Shown here: positions 10,371 through 20,310 of the stretch, one piece after another | Layout: the number at the start of each line of letters is the position of its first letter | Numbering within the stretch: the first letter of the stretch is position 1 | DNA from: Alphaproteobacteria bacterium | Lineage (GTDB): Bacteria > Pseudomonadota > Alphaproteobacteria > Micavibrionales > Micavibrionaceae | Reading direction: 5' to 3' | Assembly: GCA_002401965.1 (NCBI GenBank) | Contig: NVUR01000020.1 | Location: 49,180-113,179, forward strand | Length of the DNA stretch: 64,000 nucleotides | Made by a program: the position numbers and the translations under genes | Notes under the pieces: model-generated | The model's database searches: none | Seen by the model: the letters and a program-made list of their open reading frames with translations, nothing else | Told to the model about the DNA's origin: nothing

Positions 10371-10736
10371 ATGGACATACAAGATGCACTTACAGTTTTT
10401 GATGCTTTATCGCAAGAAACACGCCTGAAGGCTTTCAGGTTGCTGGTTGAATTCGGCATGGAGGGCGCACCGGCTGGTGTTTTAAGTGAAAAGCTGGGCG
10501 TTCCACATAATACTTTATCGTTTCATTTGTCACATATGGCCAATGCCGGATTAATAACGTCCCGCAAACAGGGGCGTTCTGTTATCTACACGGTTGATTT
10601 TTGCCTGTTCCAAGATGTACTTCGGTTTATGATTGAGGATTGCTGTACTTCGGAAACAGCCAGTATCAGAGACAGCAAAAGCCAGAATTGCACGTTGATT
10701 GAGCTTAAAAACTTATCTGATTGTTGTAAAAAATGA
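10371..10736 (+). CDS. ArsR-family winged-helix transcriptional regulator with Cys-rich C-terminus
   Basis: ALSQETRLKAFRLLVEFG...GVLSEKLGVPHNTLSFHLSHMANAGLITSRKQGRSVIYTVD; CC and CC pairs in the C-terminus. Confidence 0.9.
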   Translation: MDIQDALTVFDALSQETRLKAFRLLVEFGMEGAPAGVLSEKLGVPHNTLSFHLSHMANAGLITSRKQGRSVIYTVDFCLFQDVLRFMIEDCCTSETASIRDSKSQNCTLIELKNLSDCCKK

Positions 10737-10816
10737 TAATAAGGAATAATCAAAAGATTTGTTCAACAAGATTTTTAAAACATAAAAATTACGAATAAGA
10801 ACCACTGGAGAGTATT

Positions 10817-11848
10817 ATGAGAAAAACGTTATCACTACTCGTGGCGTGTGCTGCATTTTCACTGCCTATACAAGCCCATGCGGCAGGCACGCAAATACGG
10901 ATTGTTGGATCATCAACGGTCTATCCATTTGTCACCGTTGTTGCGGAAGCCTTCGGTAACAGCACAGAATTTAAAACCCCTATTGTTGAGTCCACAGGAA
11001 CGGGTGGCGGGTTTAAGTTATTTTGCGCTGGTATCGGTGATTCTCATCCCGATCTATCTAACGCATCCAGAGCCATCAAAGAGAGCGAAAAAGCACTTTG
11101 TGCCAAAAATGGTGTGAAGAATATCACAGAAATTAAAATTGGTTTTGATGGTATTGTGTTGGCAAACTCAAAAGGGGCGGCGCGCTTTGATTTGTCTAAA
11201 GAGGCTTTGTTTATGGCTTTAGCAAAACAAATCCCTGTTGAAGGCAAGCTTGTTGATAATCCGAACAAGATGTGGAGCGATATTGATTCCTCTTTGCCCA
11301 ATGTGAAAATAGAAGTATATGGCCCACCAACAACATCGGGAACACGCGATGCCTTTGTTGAACTTGTGATGGAGCCATCATGTAAGAACCTTCCCGCTTT
11401 TAAGGCCGAATTCCCTGATAAAAAAGCTCGTAAGCAAGCATGTCACCTTTTGCGCGAAGACGGTCATTATATTGAGGCAGGCGAAAATGATAATTTGATT
11501 GTGCAAAAATTACAAAGCAACGCCAAGGCACTTGGTATTTTCGGGTTCAGTTTTCTTGACCAGAATGGCGACATTGTTCAGGGTAGCTTAATTTCAGGAA
11601 CAGAACCAACATTTGAGAATATATCCGATGGAACATACGGAATTTCCCGTTCACTTTATGTGTATGTCAAAGATGCTCATGTTGGGAAAACTTTAGGGTT
11701 ACAGGAATTTGTTTCAGAGCTTGTCAGTGATGACGCGGCGGGTGAATATGGATATCTAACGGAAAAGGGGCTGATTCCCTTGCCCGAGGCAGATCTTAAA
11801 ATAATGCAAGAACGCTCTGATGCTCTTATTAAAAGTACAGCTCAATAA
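10817..11848 (+). CDS. pstS: phosphate ABC transporter substrate-binding protein
   Basis: IRIVGSSTVYPFVTVVAEAF, STGTGGGFKLFC, GPPTTSGTRDAFVEL; followed by pstC-pstA-pstB. Confidence 0.92.
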   Translation: MRKTLSLLVACAAFSLPIQAHAAGTQIRIVGSSTVYPFVTVVAEAFGNSTEFKTPIVESTGTGGGFKLFCAGIGDSHPDLSNASRAIKESEKALCAKNGVKNITEIKIGFDGIVLANSKGAARFDLSKEALFMALAKQIPVEGKLVDNPNKMWSDIDSSLPNVKIEVYGPPTTSGTRDAFVELVMEPSCKNLPAFKAEFPDKKARKQACHLLREDGHYIEAGENDNLIVQKLQSNAKALGIFGFSFLDQNGDIVQGSLISGTEPTFENISDGTYGISRSLYVYVKDAHVGKTLGLQEFVSELVSDDAAGEYGYLTEKGLIPLPEADLKIMQERSDALIKSTAQ

Positions 11849-11928
11849 GTGATTGAAATTATATATTCATAAAAGTTGAATTATAGGTGGGAAGTGTTGT
11901 ACGTCCTCCCCTATAAGGGAAAAATGCA

Positions 11929-12840
11929 ATGGCAAAATGCGAGAGATTAATTAGAGCCAGTTTGTTAGCCTGTACAATGTTATCTGTTATGATAACCGTA
12001 CTGGTTGTGGCCTCTGTGTTTTCGGAAACAATGCGGTTTTTCTCGAATGTTTCTGCGTTTGATTTCTTTTTTGGAACAGAGTGGAGCCCGCAAACAGCGA
12101 TGCGTGCGGATCAAGCCGGTGGCTCAGGTACTTTTGGTGCAGTGCCTGTATTCTTGGGGACGTTTCTGGTTACCTTAATTGCGATGGCTGTTGCCGCGCC
12201 GCTGGGTTTGTTTTCTGCTATTTATCTTGCTGTTTACGCCAGCCCACGATTTCGTTTATGGATAAAGCCTGTCTTGGAAATACTGGCGGGCGTTCCGTCG
12301 GTTGTTTATGGTTATTTTGCTGTGATTACAATGGCGCCAATGCTGCGCGCGGGTGGAGAAATGCTCGGCTTATCTATTGCCTCGGAAAGTGCGCTTACGG
12401 CTGGGACTGTGATGGGGATCATGATTACACCCTATGTTATGTCGATATCAGAAGATGTGATTAGTGCGGTTCCAAAATCATTAAGTCTGGGGTCGCTGGC
12501 AATGGGGGCAACGCAATCTGAAACGGTTAAAAAAGTTATACTCCCCGCCGCACTCCCCGGCGTTGTTAGCGCACTTCTCCTTGGAATATCCAGAGGCGTG
12601 GGGGAAACCATGGTGGTGGTTATGGCCGCGGGCATGGCCGCAAAATTAACCGTTAACCCTTTGGAATCCGTGACAACGGCAACGGTGCAAATTATGACCT
12701 TGCTTGTTGGCGATCATGAATTTGACAGTGATAAAACCCGCGCTGCATTCGCCCTTGGGTTTTCGCTGTTTATTATGACGTTGTTTTTAAATATTTTGGC
12801 CGTGATTATCGTTAAGAAATACAGAGAACGCTATGATTAA
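11929..12840 (+). CDS. pstC: phosphate ABC transporter permease
   Basis: Permease with GTFLVTLIAMAVAAPLGLFSAIYLA and EILAGVPSVVYGYFAV motifs. Confidence 0.9.
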   Translation: MAKCERLIRASLLACTMLSVMITVLVVASVFSETMRFFSNVSAFDFFFGTEWSPQTAMRADQAGGSGTFGAVPVFLGTFLVTLIAMAVAAPLGLFSAIYLAVYASPRFRLWIKPVLEILAGVPSVVYGYFAVITMAPMLRAGGEMLGLSIASESALTAGTVMGIMITPYVMSISEDVISAVPKSLSLGSLAMGATQSETVKKVILPAALPGVVSALLLGISRGVGETMVVVMAAGMAAKLTVNPLESVTTATVQIMTLLVGDHEFDSDKTRAAFALGFSLFIMTLFLNILAVIIVKKYRERYD

Positions 12841-14149
12841 ACCTTTTGAAAGACGCAGGCGCATCACTGTGCAACGGATTAAAAAGAAGAAGAGTCCGTT
12901 CATCTATAAGTCATATAGTAAGAAACCAAAGCATACGTGGCTGAAAAAACGTAAAGCGGCAGAGCGTCGTTTTCGTAATGCTGGATTAATCTCGATCTTG
13001 ATTGCCGCGCTTTTCCTTGTCAGTCTTGTCTTTAATATTGTTTCCAGTGGGTATTCCGCATTTACGGGGACGCAAATTAAATTATCTATAACATTTCAAA
13101 CGGATTTAGTAGAAAACGATGCGTATCGAAAAATAATACAAAACGCACTTCTAGACGTGTTTCCAGATGTGAAAACTCGCAAAGAAAAGCGCGCTTTATT
13201 TGTTTTGACCAGCCGCAATGCCGTCTATGAACTAAGGGATCTTGTGGCGCAAGACCCTGAATTGATTGGTACAAAGAAGGATATATGGCTGCCTGCTGCC
13301 AGTGCGGTGAGCATTTTCTATAAGCAACGGCTTTTAGAGGAGTCACAACGAATAGGCAAAATCAACGGAGATCAAGCCAAGTGGATTACTTTGCTGGCGC
13401 AATCCCAACGCATGAAGGTCAAATTTAATATGCCATTTTTTCAAAATGGAGATTCTAGGGAAGCCGAGCAAGCTGGGATTTTCGCCAGCACGGTTGGTTC
13501 TTTCTTTACTATCCTTGTGTGTATTATGCTGGCTTTTCCTCTGGGGGTGGCGACGGCAATTTATTTGGAAGAATTTGCACCGAAAAACTGGATCACCAGT
13601 GTTATAGAGATTAATATTAACAACCTTGCGGCTGTTCCATCCATTATATTCGGATTGCTTGGCCTGTCTATTTATCTGAATTTTTTTGGTATGCCGCGTT
13701 CTTCCTCTTTGGTTGGAGGGATGGTGTTGGCGTTGCTTATTTTACCGGTTATCGTCATCTCAACACGTAACGCCTTGCAAGCTGTACCGCAATCCATTCG
13801 GGATGCTGCGATTGCTTTGGGGGCAACCCCGACGCAAGTTGTGTTCCATCATACACTTATTTATGCGTTGCCTGGTGTTATGACGGGCGTTATTTTGGGG
13901 GTTGCGCGTGCCTTTGGTGAAACCGCGCCCTTGCTGATGATCGGTATGGTGGCTTTTATTGCTGATGCGCCTAAAAACTTTACAGACCCCGCAACGACTT
14001 TGCCTATTCAAGTGTATCTATGGGCGAATAATCCAGAGTTGGGCTTTGTTGAAAAAACGGCAGCGGCAATCATGGTGTTGTTAGGGTTTATGATATTAAT
14101 TAATTTATTGGCGGTATATGTTCGCAAACGTTATGAAATAAAGTGGTAA
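12833..14149 (+). CDS. pstA: phosphate ABC transporter permease
   Basis: LAFPLGVATAIYLEEFAP, NLAAVPSIIFGLLGL, RAFGETAPLLMIG; overlaps pstC by 8 nt. Confidence 0.9.
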   Translation: MIKPFERRRRITVQRIKKKKSPFIYKSYSKKPKHTWLKKRKAAERRFRNAGLISILIAALFLVSLVFNIVSSGYSAFTGTQIKLSITFQTDLVENDAYRKIIQNALLDVFPDVKTRKEKRALFVLTSRNAVYELRDLVAQDPELIGTKKDIWLPAASAVSIFYKQRLLEESQRIGKINGDQAKWITLLAQSQRMKVKFNMPFFQNGDSREAEQAGIFASTVGSFFTILVCIMLAFPLGVATAIYLEEFAPKNWITSVIEININNLAAVPSIIFGLLGLSIYLNFFGMPRSSSLVGGMVLALLILPVIVISTRNALQAVPQSIRDAAIALGATPTQVVFHHTLIYALPGVMTGVILGVARAFGETAPLLMIGMVAFIADAPKNFTDPATTLPIQVYLWANNPELGFVEKTAAAIMVLLGFMILINLLAVYVRKRYEIKW

Positions 14150-14153
14150 TTGA

Positions 14154-14963
14154 ATGATGAATACGAAGAAAAAAACGATAGATACACACACGGATAATGA
14201 TAAGTCAGAAATCCGTATGAAAACGCAGTCACTTAGTGTGTTTTATAATAACGAACAAGCCTTGTTTGATGTCAGTTTGGATATCTACAATAATCGTGTC
14301 ACAGCACTTATTGGCCCCTCTGGTTGCGGTAAATCGACATTTATGCGGTGCTTGAACCGTATGAATGATTATGTCGAAGGATGCCGCATTACGGGAAAAG
14401 TCCGCTTGGATGGCTTTAATATATATAAGGATAATGTTGATACAATTTTGCTTCGCCAAAAGGTGGGCATGGTTTTTCAAAAGCCTAATCCGTTTCCTAA
14501 ATCCATTTTCGAAAATGTTGCTTATGGTCCCAAAATCCATAAATTAACATCAAATAAGGATGAGCTGGAAGCATTGGTGGTTAAAAGCCTAAAACGTGTT
14601 GGTCTATGGGAAGAGGTGGCGGACAGGCTGTCTTCTCCGGGGACGTCCCTTTCTGGTGGTCAGCAACAGCGTTTGTGTATCGCGCGCGCCATCGCAACAG
14701 AGCCAGAGGTGATTTTGATGGATGAGCCATGCTCCGCCCTTGATCCCATTGCCACCGCCCGTATTGAAGAGCTGATCGCGGAGCTTGAGCAACGCTATAC
14801 AATTGTTATCATCACGCACTCTATGCAGCAGGCAGAGCGGGTTTCTGATCAGACAGCGTTTTTTCACATGGGCAAGATAATTGAATCCGGCAACACGGAA
14901 AAGATCTTTAACGATCCAGACAATCAAAAAACCAAAGATTATATTGGTGGTAAATTCGGCTAA
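14154..14963 (+). CDS. pstB: phosphate ABC transporter ATP-binding protein
   Basis: Walker [45 protein letters not shown]. Confidence 0.95.
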   Translation: MMNTKKKTIDTHTDNDKSEIRMKTQSLSVFYNNEQALFDVSLDIYNNRVTALIGPSGCGKSTFMRCLNRMNDYVEGCRITGKVRLDGFNIYKDNVDTILLRQKVGMVFQKPNPFPKSIFENVAYGPKIHKLTSNKDELEALVVKSLKRVGLWEEVADRLSSPGTSLSGGQQQRLCIARAIATEPEVILMDEPCSALDPIATARIEELIAELEQRYTIVIITHSMQQAERVSDQTAFFHMGKIIESGNTEKIFNDPDNQKTKDYIGGKFG

Positions 14964-15163
14964 TATTATTTTTCAATGCATCTGCGCTGTTCTTGTAACG
15001 GGGCTGTTGCGTTGGTTTCACACTGTTTGAATGGTTCTATATTCCCTTATTGAGTGTTCTTCGTAATAGAAGTGCGCCGTTTTTCAATCTCTCTGGACAT
15101 ATAATAATGAAAGGCTCACAATATGGCGGTTAAAAGCTCCACCATTGAAAAGGGATCAAAATC

Positions 15164-16378
15164 ATGGCCAAAATTAAAGTTGATACACCTGTTGTTGAAA
15201 TAGACGGGGACGAGATGACCCGCATTATCTGGGCGTTCATTAAGGAAAGCCTGATCCTGCCGTATCTGGATATTGATTTGAAATATTACGATTTATCGAT
15301 TCAAAACCGTGATGCAACGGATGACCAAATCACAATTGACGCGGCGAATGCGATTAAAGAATACGGGGTCGGCATTAAATGTGCGACCATTACCCCCGAT
15401 GAAGCGCGGGTGGAGGAATTTGGTCTTAAGAAAATGTGGCGTTCGCCCAACGGAACGATTCGCAATATCCTTGGCGGAACGATTTTCCGCGCGCCGATTA
15501 CAACGTCGAATGTGCCGAAATATGTGCCAGGCTGGGAAAAGCCGATCATTATTGGCCGCCATGCGTTTGGCGATCAATATAAAGCCACCGACATGAAAAT
15601 CGACCAACCAGGCACGATGAAAATGGTGTTCACCCCCAAAGACGGCAGTGACGTGCAAGAGTGGGAAATCTACGACTTCCCGAGTACAGGCGTTGCGATG
15701 GGTATGTATAATCTGGATGAAAGCATCGAGGGTTTTGCGCGCTCCAGCTTTAATTACGGATTGCTGCAAAACTACCCTGTTTATATGTCGACCAAAAACA
15801 CGATCCTGAAGCAATATGACGGACGCTTTATCGAAATATTCCAGCGCATCTTTGACGCGGAATTCAAGGCTGAGTTCGATAAGCGGGAACTGTGGTACGA
15901 GCATCGCCTGATCGATGACATGGTGGCACAAGCGATCAAGTCCAAGGGCGGCTTTGTCTGGGCGTGTAAGAATTATGACGGCGATGTGCAATCCGATATC
16001 GTGGCGCAAGGGTTCGGATCGCTTGGCCTGATGACCTCTGTTTTGCTGACCCCAGACGGTAAAACGGTAGAGGCCGAAGCCGCGCACGGCACAGTCACCC
16101 GTCATTACCGCCTGCATCAAGCGGGCAAGCCAACCTCAACCAACCCGATTGCCTCGATCTTCGCATGGACAAGCGGCCTGAAATATCGCGGCATGTTTGA
16201 TGATAATCAGCCGCTGATCGATTTCTGTGAAACCTTGGAGCGCGTCTGCGTCGGCACGGTGGAGCAAGGCTTCATGACCAAAGATTTGGCACTTCTAGTA
16301 GGCAAAGACCAAAAATTCCTCACCACGCAGGAATTCTTGGGCAAGGTTGTCGAAAATCTTGAGAAGGAAATGGGGTAG
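15164..16378 (+). CDS. icd: NADP-dependent isocitrate dehydrogenase
   Basis: [28 protein letters not shown]...[20 protein letters not shown]...[13 protein letters not shown]; 404 aa. Confidence 0.95.
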   Translation: MAKIKVDTPVVEIDGDEMTRIIWAFIKESLILPYLDIDLKYYDLSIQNRDATDDQITIDAANAIKEYGVGIKCATITPDEARVEEFGLKKMWRSPNGTIRNILGGTIFRAPITTSNVPKYVPGWEKPIIIGRHAFGDQYKATDMKIDQPGTMKMVFTPKDGSDVQEWEIYDFPSTGVAMGMYNLDESIEGFARSSFNYGLLQNYPVYMSTKNTILKQYDGRFIEIFQRIFDAEFKAEFDKRELWYEHRLIDDMVAQAIKSKGGFVWACKNYDGDVQSDIVAQGFGSLGLMTSVLLTPDGKTVEAEAAHGTVTRHYRLHQAGKPTSTNPIASIFAWTSGLKYRGMFDDNQPLIDFCETLERVCVGTVEQGFMTKDLALLVGKDQKFLTTQEFLGKVVENLEKEMG

Positions 16379-16403
16379 GGATGAAACAAGAAAGAATGAT
16401 AAG

Positions 16404-17042
16404 ATGAGTCAGCAACCGTTTACCCCTCCTGAAATAAAGAAGTCAGCCTATCATTGCCCATGTTGTGGAGCTTACTCTGCTCAGTTATGGGGAAAAGCCT
16501 ATGCTTCTCGCGGCAATAATAGTGGGCAAATCAAAACTGATGAAATTACTATTGGCTGGTGTATTCACTGCAAAAGTAACACTATTTGGGTTGATAAGGA
16601 GCTAGTATATCCAGAGGCTCGACAAGCACCGCTACCAAATGAAGATCTTCCAGAAGATATCAAAGTAGACTATGAAGAAGCTGTTTTGATAATTGGAAGA
16701 TCACTCCGTGGTGCAGCGGCTCTTTTACGACTGTGTATTCAAAAGCTGTGTAAGCATTTGGGTGAAAGTGGAAAAAATATAAATAATGATATCGCAGAGT
16801 TAGTGAAAAAGGGTTTAAACCCTACTATACAGAAGAGTTTAGACATTGTCCGAGTTGTTGGTAATGAAGCGGTACATCCGGGAACTATCGACATCAAAGA
16901 TAATCCAAAAACCTCAATTATCCTTTGCCAACTGATAAACATAATTGCGGACGGGATGATTACTCAGCCAAAAATGATTGAGGGCTTATATTCTTCATTA
17001 CCAGAGGAAAAAAGGGATCAGATTAAGAAACGGGATCAATGA
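16404..17042 (+). CDS. zinc-ribbon DUF4145-like protein
   Basis: CPCC...CIHC zinc-ribbon followed by LIIGRSLRGAAALLRLCIQKLCKHLG...VRVVGNEAVHPGTI (DUF4145-like); start chosen at 16404 because the open frame reaches back into icd. Confidence 0.65.
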   Translation: MSQQPFTPPEIKKSAYHCPCCGAYSAQLWGKAYASRGNNSGQIKTDEITIGWCIHCKSNTIWVDKELVYPEARQAPLPNEDLPEDIKVDYEEAVLIIGRSLRGAAALLRLCIQKLCKHLGESGKNINNDIAELVKKGLNPTIQKSLDIVRVVGNEAVHPGTIDIKDNPKTSIILCQLINIIADGMITQPKMIEGLYSSLPEEKRDQIKKRDQ

Positions 17043-17113
17043 GGGTTTTATATCATTGATATTTAAATATTTCCGAAGGATTACCCACCCTCTCTGCGTA
17101 CTACAAATATACA

Positions 17114-17443
17114 ATGACTTATAAAAAGGAGAGTATGATGAAAAAGCTCACAATTTTAACGGCGTTGGCCGTGATGGTTTCTGTTCCCTACGCATTGGCG
17201 GAGGATGGTGGCAGAGGTCATGGAAAACATGGTGGAAAGAAAATGTTCGAACGTCATGATACGAATGGCGATGGGGTTATCTCTAAAAGCGAATTTATAG
17301 CTTCCGCGGAAGAGCGTTTTAAGAAAATGGACGCGGATGGAAATGGTGAAATTTCCAAAGACGAAATCAAAGCGCACCACGCTAAAATGAAAAACAAGTG
17401 GAAAGCGATGAAGGAAAAGCGCGATAGTAAGTCCGCAGAATAA
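17114..17443 (+). CDS. secreted EF-hand calcium-binding protein
   Basis: Signal peptide MKKLTILTALAVMVSVPYALA; EF-hands DTNGDGVISKSEF and DADGNGEISKDEI. Confidence 0.85.
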   Translation: MTYKKESMMKKLTILTALAVMVSVPYALAEDGGRGHGKHGGKKMFERHDTNGDGVISKSEFIASAEERFKKMDADGNGEISKDEIKAHHAKMKNKWKAMKEKRDSKSAE

Positions 17444-17464
17444 CGCGATAGAAGAGCCTTATTT

Positions 17465-18067
17465 GTGCCTGATCTAAACGATATGACAGATGAAGACCTT
17501 ATGGCGCGCGTGCAAAATGCGGATCATGCGGCCTTCTCTGTTCTTGTCCATCGCTATACCAACCTGTTTTACAGTGCGGCTTACCGTATGTGCGCTCAGC
17601 AAAATGATGCGGAGGATATTGTGCAAGATGCGTTCCTGAAACTCTGGAACAGACCACAAATCTGGGATGCATCGCGTGGCGCGAAATTTACCACTTGGTT
17701 TTATCGCGTTGTAACCAATCAGGCGATTGATTTTATGCGTAAGAAAAAACCGGCCGCGGCGGCGGATACCTTGGATTATGTCGAAGATACCCGCGACAGC
17801 CAGCAAGATATGATGGAATCGGATGAGCAAAGCGCAATGATAGAAATGCTTATCCAATCTTTGCCAGAGCGCCAAAAAACCGCGCTAAACCTATGCTTTT
17901 ATGAAGGTTTAACCAATAAGGACGCGGCGCAGATTATGGGCGTTGGTGTTAAAGCACTGGAATCACTGTTGATGCGCGCAAAATCAGGATTAAGGGAAGA
18001 GCTGCACCGACGCGGCGTTTTAAAACAAGATGATAACGGGGCAGGGGAGTCCACATATTATGGATGA
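17465..18067 (+). CDS. RNA polymerase ECF sigma factor
   Basis: Sigma2 (ALVHRYTNLFYSAAYRM-type, QNDAEDIVQDAFLKLW) and sigma4 (LPERQKTALNLCFYEGLTNKDAAQIMGVGVKALESLLMRAK); GTG start or ATG 17483. Confidence 0.9.
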   Translation: MPDLNDMTDEDLMARVQNADHAAFSVLVHRYTNLFYSAAYRMCAQQNDAEDIVQDAFLKLWNRPQIWDASRGAKFTTWFYRVVTNQAIDFMRKKKPAAAADTLDYVEDTRDSQQDMMESDEQSAMIEMLIQSLPERQKTALNLCFYEGLTNKDAAQIMGVGVKALESLLMRAKSGLREELHRRGVLKQDDNGAGESTYYG

Positions 18068-18383
18068 TAATGAACTCAACAAGATTCTAAAGGCGCGCGC
18101 TGTGCCGCCTATGCGTAGTAATCTGGAGCATCGTATAGTACAGGCATCACTTGCCAGCGGTAAAAACCAAGATATATCAAGTGGTAATGGCATATCGGCT
18201 ATTTTTACAGCCGTTTTTGACGCCCTTATATTACCCAAGCCAGCCTTATCAATGGCTTTGGTTTTGGTGTTTGGTTTGGTGTTGGGCGGGTATTCCGCTG
18301 GAGTATCCGAGGCCAGCACAAATATTGATGTTGATGCCTATTTTCTGACCGCAGAAACGATTGGATATGGAGATATTCTATGA
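18060..18383 (+). CDS. short single-TM protein, candidate anti-sigma factor
   Basis: Overlaps the sigma gene; MDDNELNKILKARAVPPMRSNLEHRIVQAS then TM ALSMALVLVFGLVLGGYSAGV. Confidence 0.55.
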   Translation: MDDNELNKILKARAVPPMRSNLEHRIVQASLASGKNQDISSGNGISAIFTAVFDALILPKPALSMALVLVFGLVLGGYSAGVSEASTNIDVDAYFLTAETIGYGDIL

Positions 18384-18871
18384 ATAAGAAAATGAAGATT
18401 ATTTTTACGCTTTCCCTCGTCACTAATATTTTGTTATTGGGGGTATTAGGTGGACAGGCTTATCACATGAGGCGTGGGGGGCATGGCTCTTGGGGGGATT
18501 TGCGAAAGACATTAACACCAGAAACCCGCGCTTTGATGAGGCAGACCTTTAAAGAAAAGAAGCCAGAAATCTTCGCAATTTTTAAAGAAGTTCGCGAGAA
18601 GAAAAATATTTTGATTGAGGTGTTCTCTGCTGAGACCTTTGATCCTGTGGTTTATGACGTGGCGGCGTGGAATTTGCAACAATTGGGCATTAAAATAGCC
18701 AATCATAAATTGGAAACATTCAAAAATCTCGGCGCAGAATTGCCGCAAGAAGATCGTGAGGCGTTAGCGCAGAAACTTGCTGCTGCGGTGCTTGGAAAGC
18801 ATGGGCGCAAAGGTAGGTGGGCGAAACATTCGCCGCGTGACTTAGGGCAACATGAAAACAAGGAAAGATAA
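18380..18871 (+). CDS. periplasmic Spy/CnrX/ZraP-like heavy-metal-resistance family protein
   Basis: N-terminal anchor, GSWGDLRKTLTPETRALMRQTFKEKKPEIFAIFKEVREKKNILIEVFSAETFD helical pattern; overlaps the previous gene. Confidence 0.6.
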   Translation: MNKKMKIIFTLSLVTNILLLGVLGGQAYHMRRGGHGSWGDLRKTLTPETRALMRQTFKEKKPEIFAIFKEVREKKNILIEVFSAETFDPVVYDVAAWNLQQLGIKIANHKLETFKNLGAELPQEDREALAQKLAAAVLGKHGRKGRWAKHSPRDLGQHENKER

Positions 18872-18965
18872 TGGGCGTATTGGCTTTAAATGGCTAAGTA
18901 CGGTTTTCTCGTATCGTAATAGAGTACTTGTCTTAAGGTGCTGTTTTTAAAATAATAAAAGACAT

Positions 18966-19601
18966 TTATGCGGGGGTGTCTTCCGCCCATATCTTGTGCT
19001 TTTCCATTGCCGTGGTGAATAATGCACTTTCCAGATGCTTCGCAAGCCATTTATGAAGATGCGGGTATGGTTGCGCGTAAAACCAGTCACGATCCACATG
19101 TGCAAATTGTCTGATAAACGGAAATATTGCGATATCGGCGATGGTGGTTTGCTCACCTGATAATGCGCCATTTACTTTTATACGCTGATCGAGGTCGAAA
19201 AGGATTTGCGCGGTGTCGTCGCGTGCATTCGTGCAGTCTTCATCGGGGTAGCGGTTGGGGTATTTGTAACGGTCTAGTAGGGTTTTGAATATTGTGTCGT
19301 TGCGCTCTATCAGGTTGAACATATCAATGCGCGCCCCATCCAGCCATCTGTGCTGATCATTTTGCTCCAGCGCCCAAAGCATAATATCTAGGCTTTCATC
19401 GATAACACGCCCGTTTGGCAGGCTTAAAACAGGCACTGTCCCTTTGGGTGAAACCTTCAGCATGTGAGTAGGTTTGTCGCGCAGTATAATCTCGCGATGT
19501 TCGTATACTATTCCTGCATTAATCATCCCCATCCCCATCCGTGCCCGCATGGCATAAGGGCAGCGTCTAAATGAATATAAAATTGGCTGTACGTTGTTCA
19601 T
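18966..19601 (-). CDS. glutathione S-transferase family protein
   Basis: LYSFRRCPYAMRARMGMGMINAGI...HREIILRDKPTHMLKVSPKGTVPVLSLPNGRVIDESLDIM. Confidence 0.88.
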   Translation of the reverse strand: MNNVQPILYSFRRCPYAMRARMGMGMINAGIVYEHREIILRDKPTHMLKVSPKGTVPVLSLPNGRVIDESLDIMLWALEQNDQHRWLDGARIDMFNLIERNDTIFKTLLDRYKYPNRYPDEDCTNARDDTAQILFDLDQRIKVNGALSGEQTTIADIAIFPFIRQFAHVDRDWFYAQPYPHLHKWLAKHLESALFTTAMEKHKIWAEDTPA

Positions 19602-19692
19602 TTTTTACTTCTATATCAGCTTGTTACGTGGGTATTTTAATTTCGGCCAAGTGTAGCCGTTTTGAAATGCGACTGGTCGGGTCATGTTTGTG

Positions 19693-20310
19693 TTACAGCG
19701 CGGGTTTTTGCGCTTGATCGCCATCAAAATGCAGCTTACGCAGGACATCACTCTCGGAAAGGGTGTCTTTCAGGAATTGGGGTAAGTCTGTATTTTCCGT
19801 GTTTTCCATATATTCTACAACGATTGCGGCATCTTCATCGGATAGCTCTGAAAGAGTCTTTGCCAGTTCGGATTGTATATTGTGCAAATGTTCTATTTCG
19901 CCTTGCGTGTGCGTCGGGTCGGGCGCGATGTTTTCCAAAACGGACTGTGTTATCGTGTATAATGTATTTTCTTGTTGTCCCAATCGCTCTTGAATATGCC
20001 CTAGAATAATTAATTTGGGATCTTTGTCGCCGTTGAAATACCCTTCAAAGTAATCGGGGTTTTCTAGAGATTTTTCGAAAGCATGCTGGACGAGGTCAAG
20101 CGCATCGCTTTCATTATTTTCGAATATTTTGGCGTATTCAAAGTAGTGGCGCAAATTGTGGGCGGCTTCATGGGCAACGAGGACGTGAACGGACTTGGCG
20201 TTTTCAGAGAAAGCCTTTGTAATCTCTCCACCCTCGTTAATGTCCTTAATAAGGGCTTGCACGCTGTGAGGGGCTGCGTCTGGTTTGTTATTCTTCACTA
20301 TAACGCTCAT
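19693..20310 (-). CDS. hypothetical protein
   Basis: About 205 aa open frame starting MSVIVKNNKPDAAPHSVQ; overlaps the 3' end of trhO slightly; codon usage consistent with surrounding genes. Confidence 0.6.
   Translation of the reverse strand: MSVIVKNNKPDAAPHSVQALIKDINEGGEITKAFSENAKSVHVLVAHEAAHNLRHYFEYAKIFENNESDALDLVQHAFEKSLENPDYFEGYFNGDKDPKLIILGHIQERLGQQENTLYTITQSVLENIAPDPTHTQGEIEHLHNIQSELAKTLSELSDEDAAIVVEYMENTENTDLPQFLKDTLSESDVLRKLHFDGDQAQKPAL

Noticed and set aside
12432-12635. Antisense ORF within pstC
   Set aside because: Overlaps pstC completely, no start context or domain.
15293-16120. 275-aa antisense ORF opposite icd (and similar long antisense ORFs such as 33129-33671, 38613-39203, 57305-57619)
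   Set aside because: Lies wholly within a confidently identified gene; translation has no recognisable domain and reflects codon bias of the sense gene.
15164-16378. icd appears more C-ending/GC-richer in codon use than neighbours, possible horizontal transfer
   Set aside because: Highly expressed housekeeping gene; codon bias is a simpler explanation and I cannot compute the statistics here.
18896-18929. AAGTAC...GTACTT inverted repeat after the Spy/CnrX-like gene
   Set aside because: Arms of only 6 bp and core CGTATCGTAAT is not symmetric; too weak to include in the palindrome family.
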